NCBI GenBank assembly: GCA_002333125.1
Contig: DDBM01000280.1
Location: forward strand, 20,253-26,405
Reading direction: 5' to 3'
Length of the DNA: 6,153 bases
DNA from: Moraxellaceae bacterium UBA2032
GTDB taxonomy: Bacteria; Pseudomonadota; Gammaproteobacteria; Pseudomonadales; Moraxellaceae
Shown here: positions 1 through 6,113 of the stretch, one piece after another
Position numbering within the stretch: position 1 is the first letter of the stretch
Layout: each line of letters begins with the position of its first letter
Translations under genes and position numbers: made by a program
The notes under the pieces: generated by a model
What the model saw: only the letters and a program-made list of their open reading frames with translations
Told to the model about the DNA's origin: nothing
The model's database searches: none

Positions 1-22
1 TAAATAAGTTTTGAACTAACAC

Positions 23-60
23 AATCCCTCTAAGACGCACGTTTTGGAGGGATTTTGCTT
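23..60 (+). terminator. Rho-independent terminator of an upstream plus-strand gene
   Basis: Bases 23-36 pair with 41-54 around a 4-base loop (GCAC, 37-40). This gives a 14-bp stem with two G-T pairs, whose outer eight pairs (AATCCCTC / GAGGGATT) are perfect. The T-rich run TTTT (53-56) and then GCTT follows on the plus strand. The gene it ends lies left of the window and is not visible. It separates that gene from the isomerase gene that starts at 127. Confidence 0.85.
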
Positions 61-87
61 TGTAGCGACTTAGATGCTAACTATAAA
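60..87 (+). promoter_or_regulatory. Possible sigma-70 promoter for the isomerase gene
   Basis: A good -10 candidate, TATAAA (82-87, five of six consensus bases), lies 16 bp downstream of a weak -35 candidate, TTGTAG (60-65). Transcription would start near 94 and give a leader of about 30 nt before the ATG at 127. The position, just after a terminator and before the first gene of a likely two-gene unit, fits a promoter. The -35 match is poor, so this is only a candidate. Confidence 0.4.
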
Positions 88-126
88 AAAATGCGTCAGT
101 CCAAAAATAATATATTAGAGGTTATT

Positions 127-1521
127 ATGAAGCGGAGTTTATGGCACATGAGCTTACTCGCCACCTTGCTAGGTTTAACGAGCAACATTAGTCATGCCAA
201 AGTTAACTATGATTTAAAAAATACGCAACAAGCCGCTACTATTGCTAAATACAACATTAGTAATACCCTGCTTGATATTATGCACAAAGTATCTATTGCT
301 AAAAAAGCCGAGCTTACTCGCGGTGATGTGTTAACCGCATTAATCGAAAACCAATTATTAGGCCAATATGCACTCAAGCGTTTTGGTGAAAGCCAATTAG
401 TTGAAAATAATAAAGTCTCTTTTTTGCCTAGTGTGGTTGCCGAGCAAGAATTTAGAGCTGTGATTCAAGTTGCCTTTGATAAGGAATTAGCCGAGGCACG
501 TAAAAAACTAGGTGGCAACCTAGATAAAAAAATCAGCCAAGAGCAAACCATTAAAGCTAATGAATGGGATAGTTTTTTACCCTCTAAAAAAGTTCTACAA
601 CTCAACATACAACTAGATGATACAGGCCAAAAGGCAGCCCAAAAACGTGTATTGCTACAATACCAATTTGACGACAAGCATAAAGGTACGGTGACTTTAT
701 GGGATGTTTATCAACGTCAAAACGTACAAGGCCGTAACGAAATTCACAGCCGTAAAAGCGATTTTACGCAAAGCCAAGCCCGCGAAATTGTAGTGCATCG
801 TTTTATTGATTATTGGGTAGAAACACAGTCTAACTTGAGCAAACAAGACATAGCCGATATTCAACAAGCGATTTTAAATAAAAGCTATCACGATGGTTTT
901 GTTAGCATGATTGGTATTGCTGCCGATATTCATGATGATGTGCAGTATTTAAAAGACCTTGCCAAAAAAGTCACGCCTGCCGAAGTTAAAGCCTACTACC
1001 AAAAACACAAAGATGAGTTTAAGCGAATAGTACGTGTTAAAGCACAACACATTGCGCTTGCTGACGAAAAAACCGCGAACATGGTGGCAGAGCAACTCAA
1101 AAAAGGTGGTAATTTTGGCCAACTTGCCAAGCAATACTCCACAGCAATGGATAAAACTACTGGAGGTGATTTAGGTTGGGTTGTACACGAGCCAAAAAAT
1201 CCAACATGGCTTAATAGCTTAGCGTTTATTCAGCCCATTAACACACCTTCTCGCCCTATAAGAACACCAACAGGTCAATGGGAAATTTTACTGGTTACTC
1301 AAAAAGAAGAAGGTTATCAGCCTGTTGACGGCGAAAGTGTGCGCTATTTAGCTTCACAAGTGATTGCGCGGCAAAAAATGGTTAAAGAGTATCAAACCAT
1401 CCGTAAGACACTAATTAAGCAAACAGACATTCATATTAGTCCTATACTTAAACCACAGATGCTAAGTTTAGAAAACGATGTGATTATTGTTAAACCTAGC
1501 GAAGCAGACCACCATCACTAA
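127..1521 (+). CDS. Exported SurA/PpiC-like peptidyl-prolyl cis-trans isomerase
   Basis: Predicted 464-residue periplasmic foldase or chaperone that would catalyse cis-trans isomerisation of Xaa-Pro bonds in exported proteins. The ATG at 127 is chosen because AGAGG (117-121) lies 5 nt upstream and the protein then starts with a signal peptide: basic MKRS, a hydrophobic stretch, and a likely cleavage after SHA at residue 24. An in-frame TTG at 55 lies inside the upstream terminator and would bury the signal peptide. Residues about 25-300 are mostly helical and resemble the N-terminal chaperone part of SurA-type proteins, with no motif I can name. Residues about 301-394 form one parvulin domain, with QHIAL at 307-311 and GGDLGW at 346-351. 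The canonical late histidine (usually G-Y/W-H) is replaced by Trp385 in GQWEIL, so catalysis may be weak. A tail of about 70 residues ends in three histidines. Tandem TAA stops close the gene. The family is clear; the specific orthologue is not. Confidence 0.9.
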   Translation: MKRSLWHMSLLATLLGLTSNISHAKVNYDLKNTQQAATIAKYNISNTLLDIMHKVSIAKKAELTRGDVLTALIENQLLGQYALKRFGESQLVENNKVSFLPSVVAEQEFRAVIQVAFDKELAEARKKLGGNLDKKISQEQTIKANEWDSFLPSKKVLQLNIQLDDTGQKAAQKRVLLQYQFDDKHKGTVTLWDVYQRQNVQGRNEIHSRKSDFTQSQAREIVVHRFIDYWVETQSNLSKQDIADIQQAILNKSYHDGFVSMIGIAADIHDDVQYLKDLAKKVTPAEVKAYYQKHKDEFKRIVRVKAQHIALADEKTANMVAEQLKKGGNFGQLAKQYSTAMDKTTGGDLGWVVHEPKNPTWLNSLAFIQPINTPSRPIRTPTGQWEILLVTQKEEGYQPVDGESVRYLASQVIARQKMVKEYQTIRKTLIKQTDIHISPILKPQMLSLENDVIIVKPSEADHHH

Positions 1522-1528
1522 TAACAAT

Positions 1529-1553
1529 GGGCTTACGCGCTTCGCCTAAGCCC
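1529..1553 (+). other. Intergenic stem-loop between the isomerase and anchored-protein genes
   Basis: GGGCTTA (1529-1535) pairs perfectly with TAAGCCC (1547-1553). After one C-C mismatch, three more pairs (1537-1539 with 1543-1545) leave a 3-base loop. No T run follows on the plus strand and only a weak one on the minus strand, so it is not a convincing terminator. It lies between the stop at 1521 and the Shine-Dalgarno at 1566. It could stabilise the 3' end of the upstream message, adjust the dosage of the two genes, or be a remnant repeat. The structure is seen; the role is inferred. Confidence 0.55.
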
Positions 1554-1577
1554 TCAACAAAAAACAAGAGGTGTATG

Positions 1578-2159
1578 ATGAAAAAACCGATTATCGGCTT
1601 TGGTATTGCGGTAGTTGCTTTGGCAGGCTTAGCCTTTGTTGCCCAAAATCTGTTTGTAAATGACCATAAAAGCGTGCCATTTACCGCCATGAGCACACAA
1701 AATAACGAACACTCTATTGCGCCAACATTAAACACCACTCAAGCACCAGTGGATATTATCGAACCTCCTGCCCCTAAGTTAACAGGTACAGACAGCCCTC
1801 TATTGCCAATGCCAACGCAACAGGTTGATGCGGCCAAGTCGATGGCAAATGCTATGAAAAATGGTGACCCACGTATGCCACCGCTTGACCCTACACCTAA
1901 ACCAGAAGATAAAGCAACCGCGGCAGAATTAGCAGACCCTAAATTGTATGCTCAATATGAGTCGCGTCAAAATATGCGTTTGTACAAAGGGTATGTTAAA
2001 GCGGCTGAAACCGAAATACCACGTTTACAACAAGACATTGCTAAAGCTAAAGCCAGTGGCTTGTCGCCCGAACAAATTGCCGAAGGTGAAGAAAAGTTAC
2101 GCCGTATTCAACAAATGCGTGACCAGTTGGCAAGCCAACATCCGCAAGTTTTGCAGTAA
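1578..2159 (+). CDS. Membrane-anchored periplasmic protein with proline-rich linker and helical C-terminus (unknown function)
   Basis: I do not recognise this 193-residue protein as a characterised family. The start is the second of two adjacent ATGs (1575 and 1578); AAGAGG at 1566-1571 is 6 nt from the ATG at 1578 and only 3 nt from the one at 1575. An ATG at 1527 has no Shine-Dalgarno and sits against the stem-loop. Two lysines are followed by a hydrophobic stretch of about 19 residues (about 4-22) without a clear signal peptidase or lipobox site, suggesting an inner-membrane anchor with the rest in the periplasm. Residues about 57-110 are rich in Pro, Thr and Asp and look disordered. Residues about 114-185 are charged and helix-prone, with ELADPKLYAQYESRQ and a likely coiled coil (EIPRLQQDIAKAK, EEKLRRIQQMRDQL). 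It probably shares a transcript with the isomerase gene upstream, which suggests an envelope-assembly role. That role is inference only. Confidence 0.8.
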   Translation: MKKPIIGFGIAVVALAGLAFVAQNLFVNDHKSVPFTAMSTQNNEHSIAPTLNTTQAPVDIIEPPAPKLTGTDSPLLPMPTQQVDAAKSMANAMKNGDPRMPPLDPTPKPEDKATAAELADPKLYAQYESRQNMRLYKGYVKAAETEIPRLQQDIAKAKASGLSPEQIAEGEEKLRRIQQMRDQLASQHPQVLQ

Positions 2160-2170
2160 GCCTCACCTCC

Positions 2171-2198
2171 AACCCTTCTTATTTAAAGGAGGGTTTTT
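2171..2198 (+). terminator. Rho-independent terminator ending the isomerase/anchored-protein unit
   Basis: Bases 2171-2180 pair with 2186-2195 in a 10-bp stem with one G-T pair and a 5-base ATTTA loop. A run of five T follows the GGG (2194-2198) on the plus strand. The minus-strand side is followed by a purine-rich stretch with no T run, so it should work mainly for plus-strand transcripts. The stop codon of the convergent TonB-like gene (2197-2199) overlaps the T tract, so the two convergent units are packed end to end. Confidence 0.85.
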
Positions 2199-3066
2199 AA
2201 CCTTCGTTATACATACTCTCGGCAAAACGCCATGTACGAATAATTTGTAGTACATCCATATTTTTACGCATAGTTTTGGTAAATGGCGGAAAAGGCTCGG
2301 CCAAACGTACCGAACGTCGCGCTGCTTCATCTAACACACCAGACCCCGAAGACGAACGTATTTGAATATTTTGCACTTTACCATTAGGCAAAATAGCCAC
2401 CAATAAACGTACCTCGCCTTGTAAACGGCGTTGTTTGGCTACATCGGGATAATGCAAATTACCCATACGCTCAACCTTTTGTCTAAATTGGTCGATATAC
2501 GCGGCAGCATAATCTTCTCGTGTGGATAAACTAGATACGGTATGTGTTTTAGGTTTTTTAGCATAAGCTTGACGTTTTTCGGCTAAACGCGCTTCTAAAC
2601 TCGCAATAGCCGCACTTTGAGCCGACATTTGTATTAAACCTTCGTCAAAAAATTCTGTAGGCTGAATTTTTTTATGTACGCTTGGGGCTATTTTTTTGTT
2701 AGAAAAACGATGGGTCACAATTAAACGATGTTCGGCGGATTGAGGTGGCGGCTTAAACGCCATTTGGTCTTCGGGGGTGATTTCGTTAATTTTCGCTTCG
2801 ACAAAATCAGCCACTTGCGTGGTGGTCATCTCATTTACTTTAGCCAACTGACCACTACCCTGCTGATTAGCTTGTGCTAAAAAATCGGCTTTAGGATTGG
2901 CTTTGCTACTTTTATGTAAGGCAAGAGTAACTTCTATGCTATGCGCGGGCTGACCTTGTGGCTCAACAAAAGTAATACTCAAAATAAGAAAAGCATGAAG
3001 TAAAACAGCACTAAAAACGGCATAAATTAAATGCTTAGGATTATAATGCTGCTGAAAAATCATCAT
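2197..3066 (-). CDS. TonB-family energy transducer, TonB3-like
   Basis: Predicted 289-residue inner-membrane protein that would couple the proton motive force, through an ExbB/ExbD-type motor not present here, to an outer-membrane or cell-wall partner. A short cytoplasmic N-terminus precedes one transmembrane helix (about 12-34), then IEVTL at 44-48, often seen just after the anchor in TonB proteins. The periplasmic linker (about 50-185) is rich in Lys, Gln and Ala and lacks the long Pro-Glu/Pro-Lys repeats of classical TonB. The TonB C-terminal domain covers about 195-283, with KVERMGNLHYP (197-207), a GEVRLLVAILPNG strand pair, SSSGSGVLDEAA and IIRTWRF (275-281). This layout recalls Pseudomonas aeruginosa TonB3 (PA0406), linked to twitching motility, more than the siderophore TonB1. 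That resemblance is from memory. It starts 12 bp after the rhlB stop; AGGA lies 4 nt before the first of two tandem ATGs (3066 or 3063). Confidence 0.88.
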   Translation of the reverse strand: MMIFQQHYNPKHLIYAVFSAVLLHAFLILSITFVEPQGQPAHSIEVTLALHKSSKANPKADFLAQANQQGSGQLAKVNEMTTTQVADFVEAKINEITPEDQMAFKPPPQSAEHRLIVTHRFSNKKIAPSVHKKIQPTEFFDEGLIQMSAQSAAIASLEARLAEKRQAYAKKPKTHTVSSLSTREDYAAAYIDQFRQKVERMGNLHYPDVAKQRRLQGEVRLLVAILPNGKVQNIQIRSSSGSGVLDEAARRSVRLAEPFPPFTKTMRKNMDVLQIIRTWRFAESMYNEG

Positions 3067-3078
3067 CGCTTCCTGCTG

Positions 3079-4254
3079 TTAACGCGCTTTTTGTAATAAC
3101 TCAGGGGCTGGATGGGTACATTCTAATTTACGGCCAATAGCGGCTTCTAAATTAGGAATTAAAAAAGCATCATCTTCGCAAGCAAAACTAATACTCACAC
3201 CACTTGCACCGCCGCGACCTGTTCGACCAATACGATGCACATAATCATCGGTTTGTTCGGGTAAGGTAAAGTTAATTACATGACTCACATCATCAATATG
3301 TATGCCGCGTCCTGCTACATCGGTAGCCACTAGCACACAAATTTTACCTTCTCTAAAGTTTTCTAAGGTTTTTACACGTTTATCTTGAGGCACTTCGCCC
3401 GACAATACTGCACACGAAATATGATGCCGTTTAAGCATTTCGGCTAAACGACGCACTTGGTCACGGCGATTAGCAAATACAATCACGCGGTCAAAGGCTT
3501 CTAATTGTACTAAATTATACAATAAGTCATATTTTTGTTCGGCACTGACAATATAAACCAGCTGTTCTACGGTGTCGGTAGTGACCTGATCAGGTTCGAT
3601 TTCGACTTTAACAGGCTGAAATAACCATTGTTCGGCTAAGTTTAATACGTCCTGATTAAAGGTTGCCGAAAAAAACAAGGTCTGACGATGTGTTTTAGGT
3701 GGGCAAGAACGCACAATCCGCTTAATGGCAGGAATAAAGCCCATATCCAATAAACGGTCTGCCTCATCTATCACCAACACTTCTAACATATCTAAATAAA
3801 TGGCTTGCTGGTCAACAAAGTCAATTAAACGACCCGGTGTAGCCACAACAATGTCAACATTTTGGCTATACAGTTGTTGCTTTTGTTTGTCGTAATCCAT
3901 GCCACCAACTAAGGTCACTACACGAAGCTGTGTATATTTAGTCAGTTGCTCGGCATCTTTAGCGATTTGTAAGGCAAGCTCACGCGTAGGTGCTAATACT
4001 AAGGCGCGTGTTTCGCCCACATAACGTTCTTCGGCAGGTGGCTTAATAAGTAAGTCGTTGATTAAAGTAATTAAAAAGGCCGCAGTTTTGCCTGTACCCG
4101 TTTGGGCGCGACCAATCGCATCATGGCCTGCAAGGGTAAAATGTAAAATTTGGGATTGAATAGGCGTGGCATGGCTAAAGCCTAAGTCACTAATTGCCCG
4201 TTGCAATAACGGGCTGAGTTTGAATTGTTCAAATGTAGGTAATATATCGGTCAT
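3079..4254 (-). CDS. rhlB: ATP-dependent DEAD-box RNA helicase, RhlB type
   Basis: 391-residue cytoplasmic RNA helicase. RhlB unwinds structured RNA for degradation and, in Escherichia coli, is part of the RNase E degradosome. All DEAD-box motifs are present: Q motif with F8 and TPIQ (30-33), Walker A AQTGTGKT (50-57), Ia APTREL (88-93), GG (117-118), Ib TPGR (139-142), II DEAD (163-166), III SAT (196-198), IV VIVFAN (257-262), [11 protein letters not shown] (310-319) and [10 protein letters not shown] (340-347). The [12 protein letters not shown] stretch (349-360), followed by an AIGRKLE end, resembles RhlB more than RhlE, SrmB or DeaD. Unlike E. coli RhlB (421 aa), it stops about 16 residues after that end and lacks the Arg-rich tail. 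The ATG overlaps the stop of the upstream hydrolase in ATGA (4251-4254), and no strong Shine-Dalgarno is seen, so translational coupling is likely. The helicase class is certain; the RhlB assignment is probable. Confidence 0.95.
   Translation of the reverse strand: MTDILPTFEQFKLSPLLQRAISDLGFSHATPIQSQILHFTLAGHDAIGRAQTGTGKTAAFLITLINDLLIKPPAEERYVGETRALVLAPTRELALQIAKDAEQLTKYTQLRVVTLVGGMDYDKQKQQLYSQNVDIVVATPGRLIDFVDQQAIYLDMLEVLVIDEADRLLDMGFIPAIKRIVRSCPPKTHRQTLFFSATFNQDVLNLAEQWLFQPVKVEIEPDQVTTDTVEQLVYIVSAEQKYDLLYNLVQLEAFDRVIVFANRRDQVRRLAEMLKRHHISCAVLSGEVPQDKRVKTLENFREGKICVLVATDVAGRGIHIDDVSHVINFTLPEQTDDYVHRIGRTGRGGASGVSISFACEDDAFLIPNLEAAIGRKLECTHPAPELLQKAR
4196..4214 (-). other. Perfect stem-loop early in the rhlB coding region
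   Basis: Bases 4196-4202 (GCCCGTT) pair perfectly with 4208-4214 (AACGGGC) around a 5-base loop. In the minus-strand mRNA the hairpin starts about 40 nt after the rhlB start codon, over codons about 14-20. No T run follows, so it is not a terminator. It could affect ribosome re-initiation at the ATGA overlap, or be chance within codons for Pro-Leu-Leu-Gln-Arg-Ala. Confidence 0.35.
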
Positions 4255-5132
4255 CTTGTCAAAAAGTGTCTGGCATCGGCTGCCGTTCGTTTAGGGTCTT
4301 CTTCCATTGGGATATGCCCCAAATCATCATAAGTAATTAGCTTAGAGTGAGCAATATCGCGTTGGAAACACTTGCCATGTTGTGGCGGAATCCATGTATC
4401 TTTTGCCCCCCACATAATGAGCGTGGGTGTCCGAATTGCTTTAATATGTTTTGCATCGGTGGACATACCTCGCATCATATCAGCGATTGCGGCACGTGTC
4501 CCTTCTCTACGCAATAAATCTTGATAACGGCGTATGGTTCCTTTAGGAATTCGGCTGCTATCGGCATACGCAGAGCGCACACTTTGAATAATAAAAGGTA
4601 AAGGTGCAACGTGCTTGGTTAAATGTCTAATGCCTTTACCGCGCATTAAAACAACGGCTAACGGAGCAACTTTAGCATAACCTGCACTATCTATTAAAAT
4701 TAACTTTTTAACTTTAGTTGGATAATGCAGCGTGTAATTCCACGATAAATAACCACCTAAGGAATTACCCGCTAAATGAAAGTGTGTTAAGCCCAATTTT
4801 TCGACCACTGCATTAATAAAATGTACTACCACATCAGGCGTGGTTTTGGTGTGTAACAAAGGGCCTGTTATTGCAAAGGGTGGCACATCAATAGCTATTA
4901 CTCTAAATTGGTCGCTTAGCTCATTGCGCCAACCATCCCAAGTATCTGCCGACGACGAAAAACCATGCAACACTAATAATGGCTCACCTTGGCCACTTTC
5001 TTTAATACGCACATCAATGCCTTGCACTTTTAAATAATAAGCATCTTGGCTGTAACGTGCTTTAAGTGTTTCGGCCGAAATATCACCAATACCTAAAAAA
5101 TGCTTTGCTTGTTTGAATGCTGTAAATACCAT
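4251..5132 (-). CDS. Alpha/beta-fold hydrolase
   Basis: 293-residue hydrolase of the alpha/beta-fold (Abhydrolase_1) superfamily, probably an esterase or C-C bond hydrolase of unknown substrate. The catalytic triad can be placed: nucleophile Ser124 in GNSLGG (122-127), acid Asp245 in [10 protein letters not shown], and base His273 in [11 protein letters not shown]. The oxyanion-hole motif is LHGFSSS (55-61). A cap or lid region of roughly 70 residues (about 155-225) separates the strands. Where relatives usually have DLPGFG before TGP, this protein reads [10 protein letters not shown] (82-91). There is no convincing signal peptide, although the N-terminus is mildly hydrophobic and basic. The start is supported by AAGAGG (5141-5146) 8 nt before the ATG. 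It is the first gene of a minus-strand operon and overlaps rhlB by 4 bp. The superfamily is sure; the reaction is not known. Confidence 0.92.
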   Translation of the reverse strand: MVFTAFKQAKHFLGIGDISAETLKARYSQDAYYLKVQGIDVRIKESGQGEPLLVLHGFSSSADTWDGWRNELSDQFRVIAIDVPPFAITGPLLHTKTTPDVVVHFINAVVEKLGLTHFHLAGNSLGGYLSWNYTLHYPTKVKKLILIDSAGYAKVAPLAVVLMRGKGIRHLTKHVAPLPFIIQSVRSAYADSSRIPKGTIRRYQDLLRREGTRAAIADMMRGMSTDAKHIKAIRTPTLIMWGAKDTWIPPQHGKCFQRDIAHSKLITYDDLGHIPMEEDPKRTAADARHFLTR

Positions 5133-5148
5133 TTTAAATACCTCTTTG

Positions 5149-5160
5149 CTGAAATTTCAG
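5149..5160. repeat. 12-bp perfect palindrome at the left edge of the structured element
   Basis: CTGAAATTTCAG is its own reverse complement. It overlaps the left terminal inverted repeat and lies 3 bp from the Shine-Dalgarno of the hydrolase gene. It could be an operator half-site pair, part of the repeat end, or the insertion target. I cannot link it to a known regulator. Confidence 0.4.
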
Positions 5161-5301
5161 GACTTACGCATTTCACCGAACACGCGCGTTTGCCCTCACT
5201 CTAGCTCTCTCCCACAGGGAGAGAGAACTCCCTCTCCCGTAGGAGAGGGTTGGGGTGAGGGCGTGAACAAATAAGCGATAACCACGCGTAAATCCTAAAC
5301 T
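5154..5301. repeat. MITE-like structured repeat with nested inverted repeats
   Basis: The ends form an imperfect inverted repeat: 5154-5169 against 5286-5301 match at 13 of 16 positions, including AGGACTTACGC (5159-5169) against GCGTAAATCCT (5286-5296), 10 of 11. Inside, GCCCTCAC (5192-5199) pairs with GTGAGGGC (5255-5262). Within that arm pair sit two more hairpins: CTCTCTCCC (5205-5213) with GGGAGAGAG (5217-5225), loop ACA; and CCCTCTCC (5230-5237) with GGAGAGGG (5242-5249), loop CGTA. It has no coding capacity. The C/T-rich hairpin core resembles small dispersed repeats common in proteobacterial genomes, and the end structure suggests a nonautonomous, transposase-mobilised element. No clear target-site duplication is seen. 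It occupies most of the spacer between the decarboxylase-like gene and the hydrolase operon. Confidence 0.7.
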
Positions 5302-5327
5302 GTACTGTCGTACTAATTAACAGCCAA
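5299..5327 (-). promoter_or_regulatory. Possible promoter for the hydrolase-rhlB-TonB operon
   Basis: Read on the minus strand, TTGGCT (5322-5327, four of six -35 consensus bases) is followed after a 17-bp spacer by TACAGT (5299-5304, four of six -10 bases). Transcription would start near 5291, at the right end of the structured repeat, so the whole repeat would form the 5' leader of the operon. Both boxes are moderate matches, and a promoter inside the repeat cannot be excluded. Confidence 0.3.
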
Positions 5328-5357
5328 GATACGCTATTTATGAATAGGTTGTTATGG

Positions 5358-6020
5358 CTAAATGACTTGTGTTTTTGGGACAGGAAACACCATCGAAAAG
5401 TCAGTCACTTTAAAACACGCAATCACATGACCTTGATTTAAGTCGGTAAAATAGCGTTTATCAAAATAACTCTCTTTGAGTAAGGCAGGTTTTACATAAC
5501 CACTTGCTTGCAAAGGAAAAAAGAAGCGTTGGCCGTGCCAGTCTTGCGCTAGGGTACGTAAACGAGTTGGTGCCAACTTGATATTAACAGGAAAGCTAAA
5601 CAAATGATGACTAAAACTCAATTGAGCGATTGTTTCGCCTGTAGGCGCGCTTAGCTTTATAGTATCGTGATTATCTGCCCCATACTGCACCTCAAAATGC
5701 GCCATTTCTTTGGGAATTCCCCAATTTTTTTGGCCATTATCAATTGAGTCTTGGGTAGATACATAAATTTTAGAAATAGACAAATGACGCTTTTGGCCAA
5801 ACTTGAGTGTGCCGCCTATATACAGTAACTCATGGTATGCGCCAACGTCCGAGCTTTGATAATCGGCAAAGGCTATATAAGCCAAATGGCCGCGCCGTGT
5901 TGCTTTTAGCTCATCGCTAATAAAACTTTGTTCATTTAAAACTTGTTGCGGCAACTGCACAACCATCACATAACCCTGTCCTTTTAAATGCCAAGGGGCT
6001 GGCGCAACCTTTTGAGTCAT
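5358..6020 (-). CDS. Acetoacetate decarboxylase family protein
   Basis: 220-residue protein of the acetoacetate decarboxylase (ADC, PF06314) fold. ADC itself converts acetoacetate to acetone and CO2 through a lysine Schiff base, but many members have other or unknown activities. The segment SISKIYVSTQDSIDNG (81-96), followed by NWGIPKEMAHF (99-109), is the family core. Lys104 aligns by eye with the Schiff-base lysine (Lys115 of the Clostridium acetobutylicum enzyme). The next residue is Glu105 instead of the second lysine that lowers its pKa. AYHELLYIGG (61-70) is the other conserved block, and Glu64 may be an active-site acid. AAGGTG (6025-6030 on the plus-strand numbering) lies 4 nt before the ATG. 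There is no signal peptide, so it is cytoplasmic. It appears monocistronic, set apart by the repeat downstream and a terminator upstream. The fold is likely; true acetoacetate decarboxylation is doubtful. Confidence 0.85.
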   Translation of the reverse strand: MTQKVAPAPWHLKGQGYVMVVQLPQQVLNEQSFISDELKATRRGHLAYIAFADYQSSDVGAYHELLYIGGTLKFGQKRHLSISKIYVSTQDSIDNGQKNWGIPKEMAHFEVQYGADNHDTIKLSAPTGETIAQLSFSHHLFSFPVNIKLAPTRLRTLAQDWHGQRFFFPLQASGYVKPALLKESYFDKRYFTDLNQGHVIACFKVTDFSMVFPVPKTQVI

Positions 6021-6113
6021 ATTTCACCTTGCTTATACAAATTAAACTCAAGCAAGAGTAATACGATTACAAACATTTAAGCACTGTGAGTTGCGGACAT
6101 AAAAAATATAGGC

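Noticed and set aside
55..126. In-frame TTG at 55 as the start of the isomerase gene
   Set aside because: It lies inside the upstream terminator, lacks a Shine-Dalgarno and would place 24 polar residues before an obvious signal peptide. The ATG at 127 has AGAGG at the right distance.
465..1134. Minus-strand open frames opposite the isomerase gene
   Set aside because: They are short, lie wholly inside a well-supported gene on the other strand, and show no recognisable protein features or start signals.
1527..1577. ATG at 1527 as the start of the anchored protein
   Set aside because: No ribosome binding site precedes it and it abuts the stem-loop at 1529-1553. The ATG at 1578 has AAGAGG 6 nt upstream and gives a normal basic-hydrophobic N-terminus.
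1948..2250. Plus-strand open frame overlapping the anchored protein and the TonB-like gene end
   Set aside because: It crosses a strong terminator and overlaps two better genes in other frames. Its translation is Lys/Cys-rich with no family resemblance.
2293..3640. Recurring CGGCTAAACG-like word across the TonB-like and rhlB genes
   Set aside because: Each copy encodes Arg-Leu-Ala-Glu or Leu-Ala-Glu with the genome's favoured codons. The spacing is irregular, so it is shared codon use, not a repeat or uptake sequence.
4840..5037. Plus-strand open frame inside the hydrolase gene
   Set aside because: It is the antisense of the conserved oxyanion-hole region of the hydrolase, with no upstream Shine-Dalgarno and no protein features.
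5192..5262. Nested hairpins read as a CRISPR array or a terminator
   Set aside because: There is no regular repeat-spacer pattern, and no T run follows any hairpin on either strand. A structured mobile repeat explains the symmetry better.
6030..6058. TATAAG near 6032-6037 on the minus strand as the promoter -10 box of the decarboxylase-like gene
   Set aside because: It almost touches the Shine-Dalgarno, so the transcript would start inside or after the ribosome binding site. The -35 candidate is also poor.
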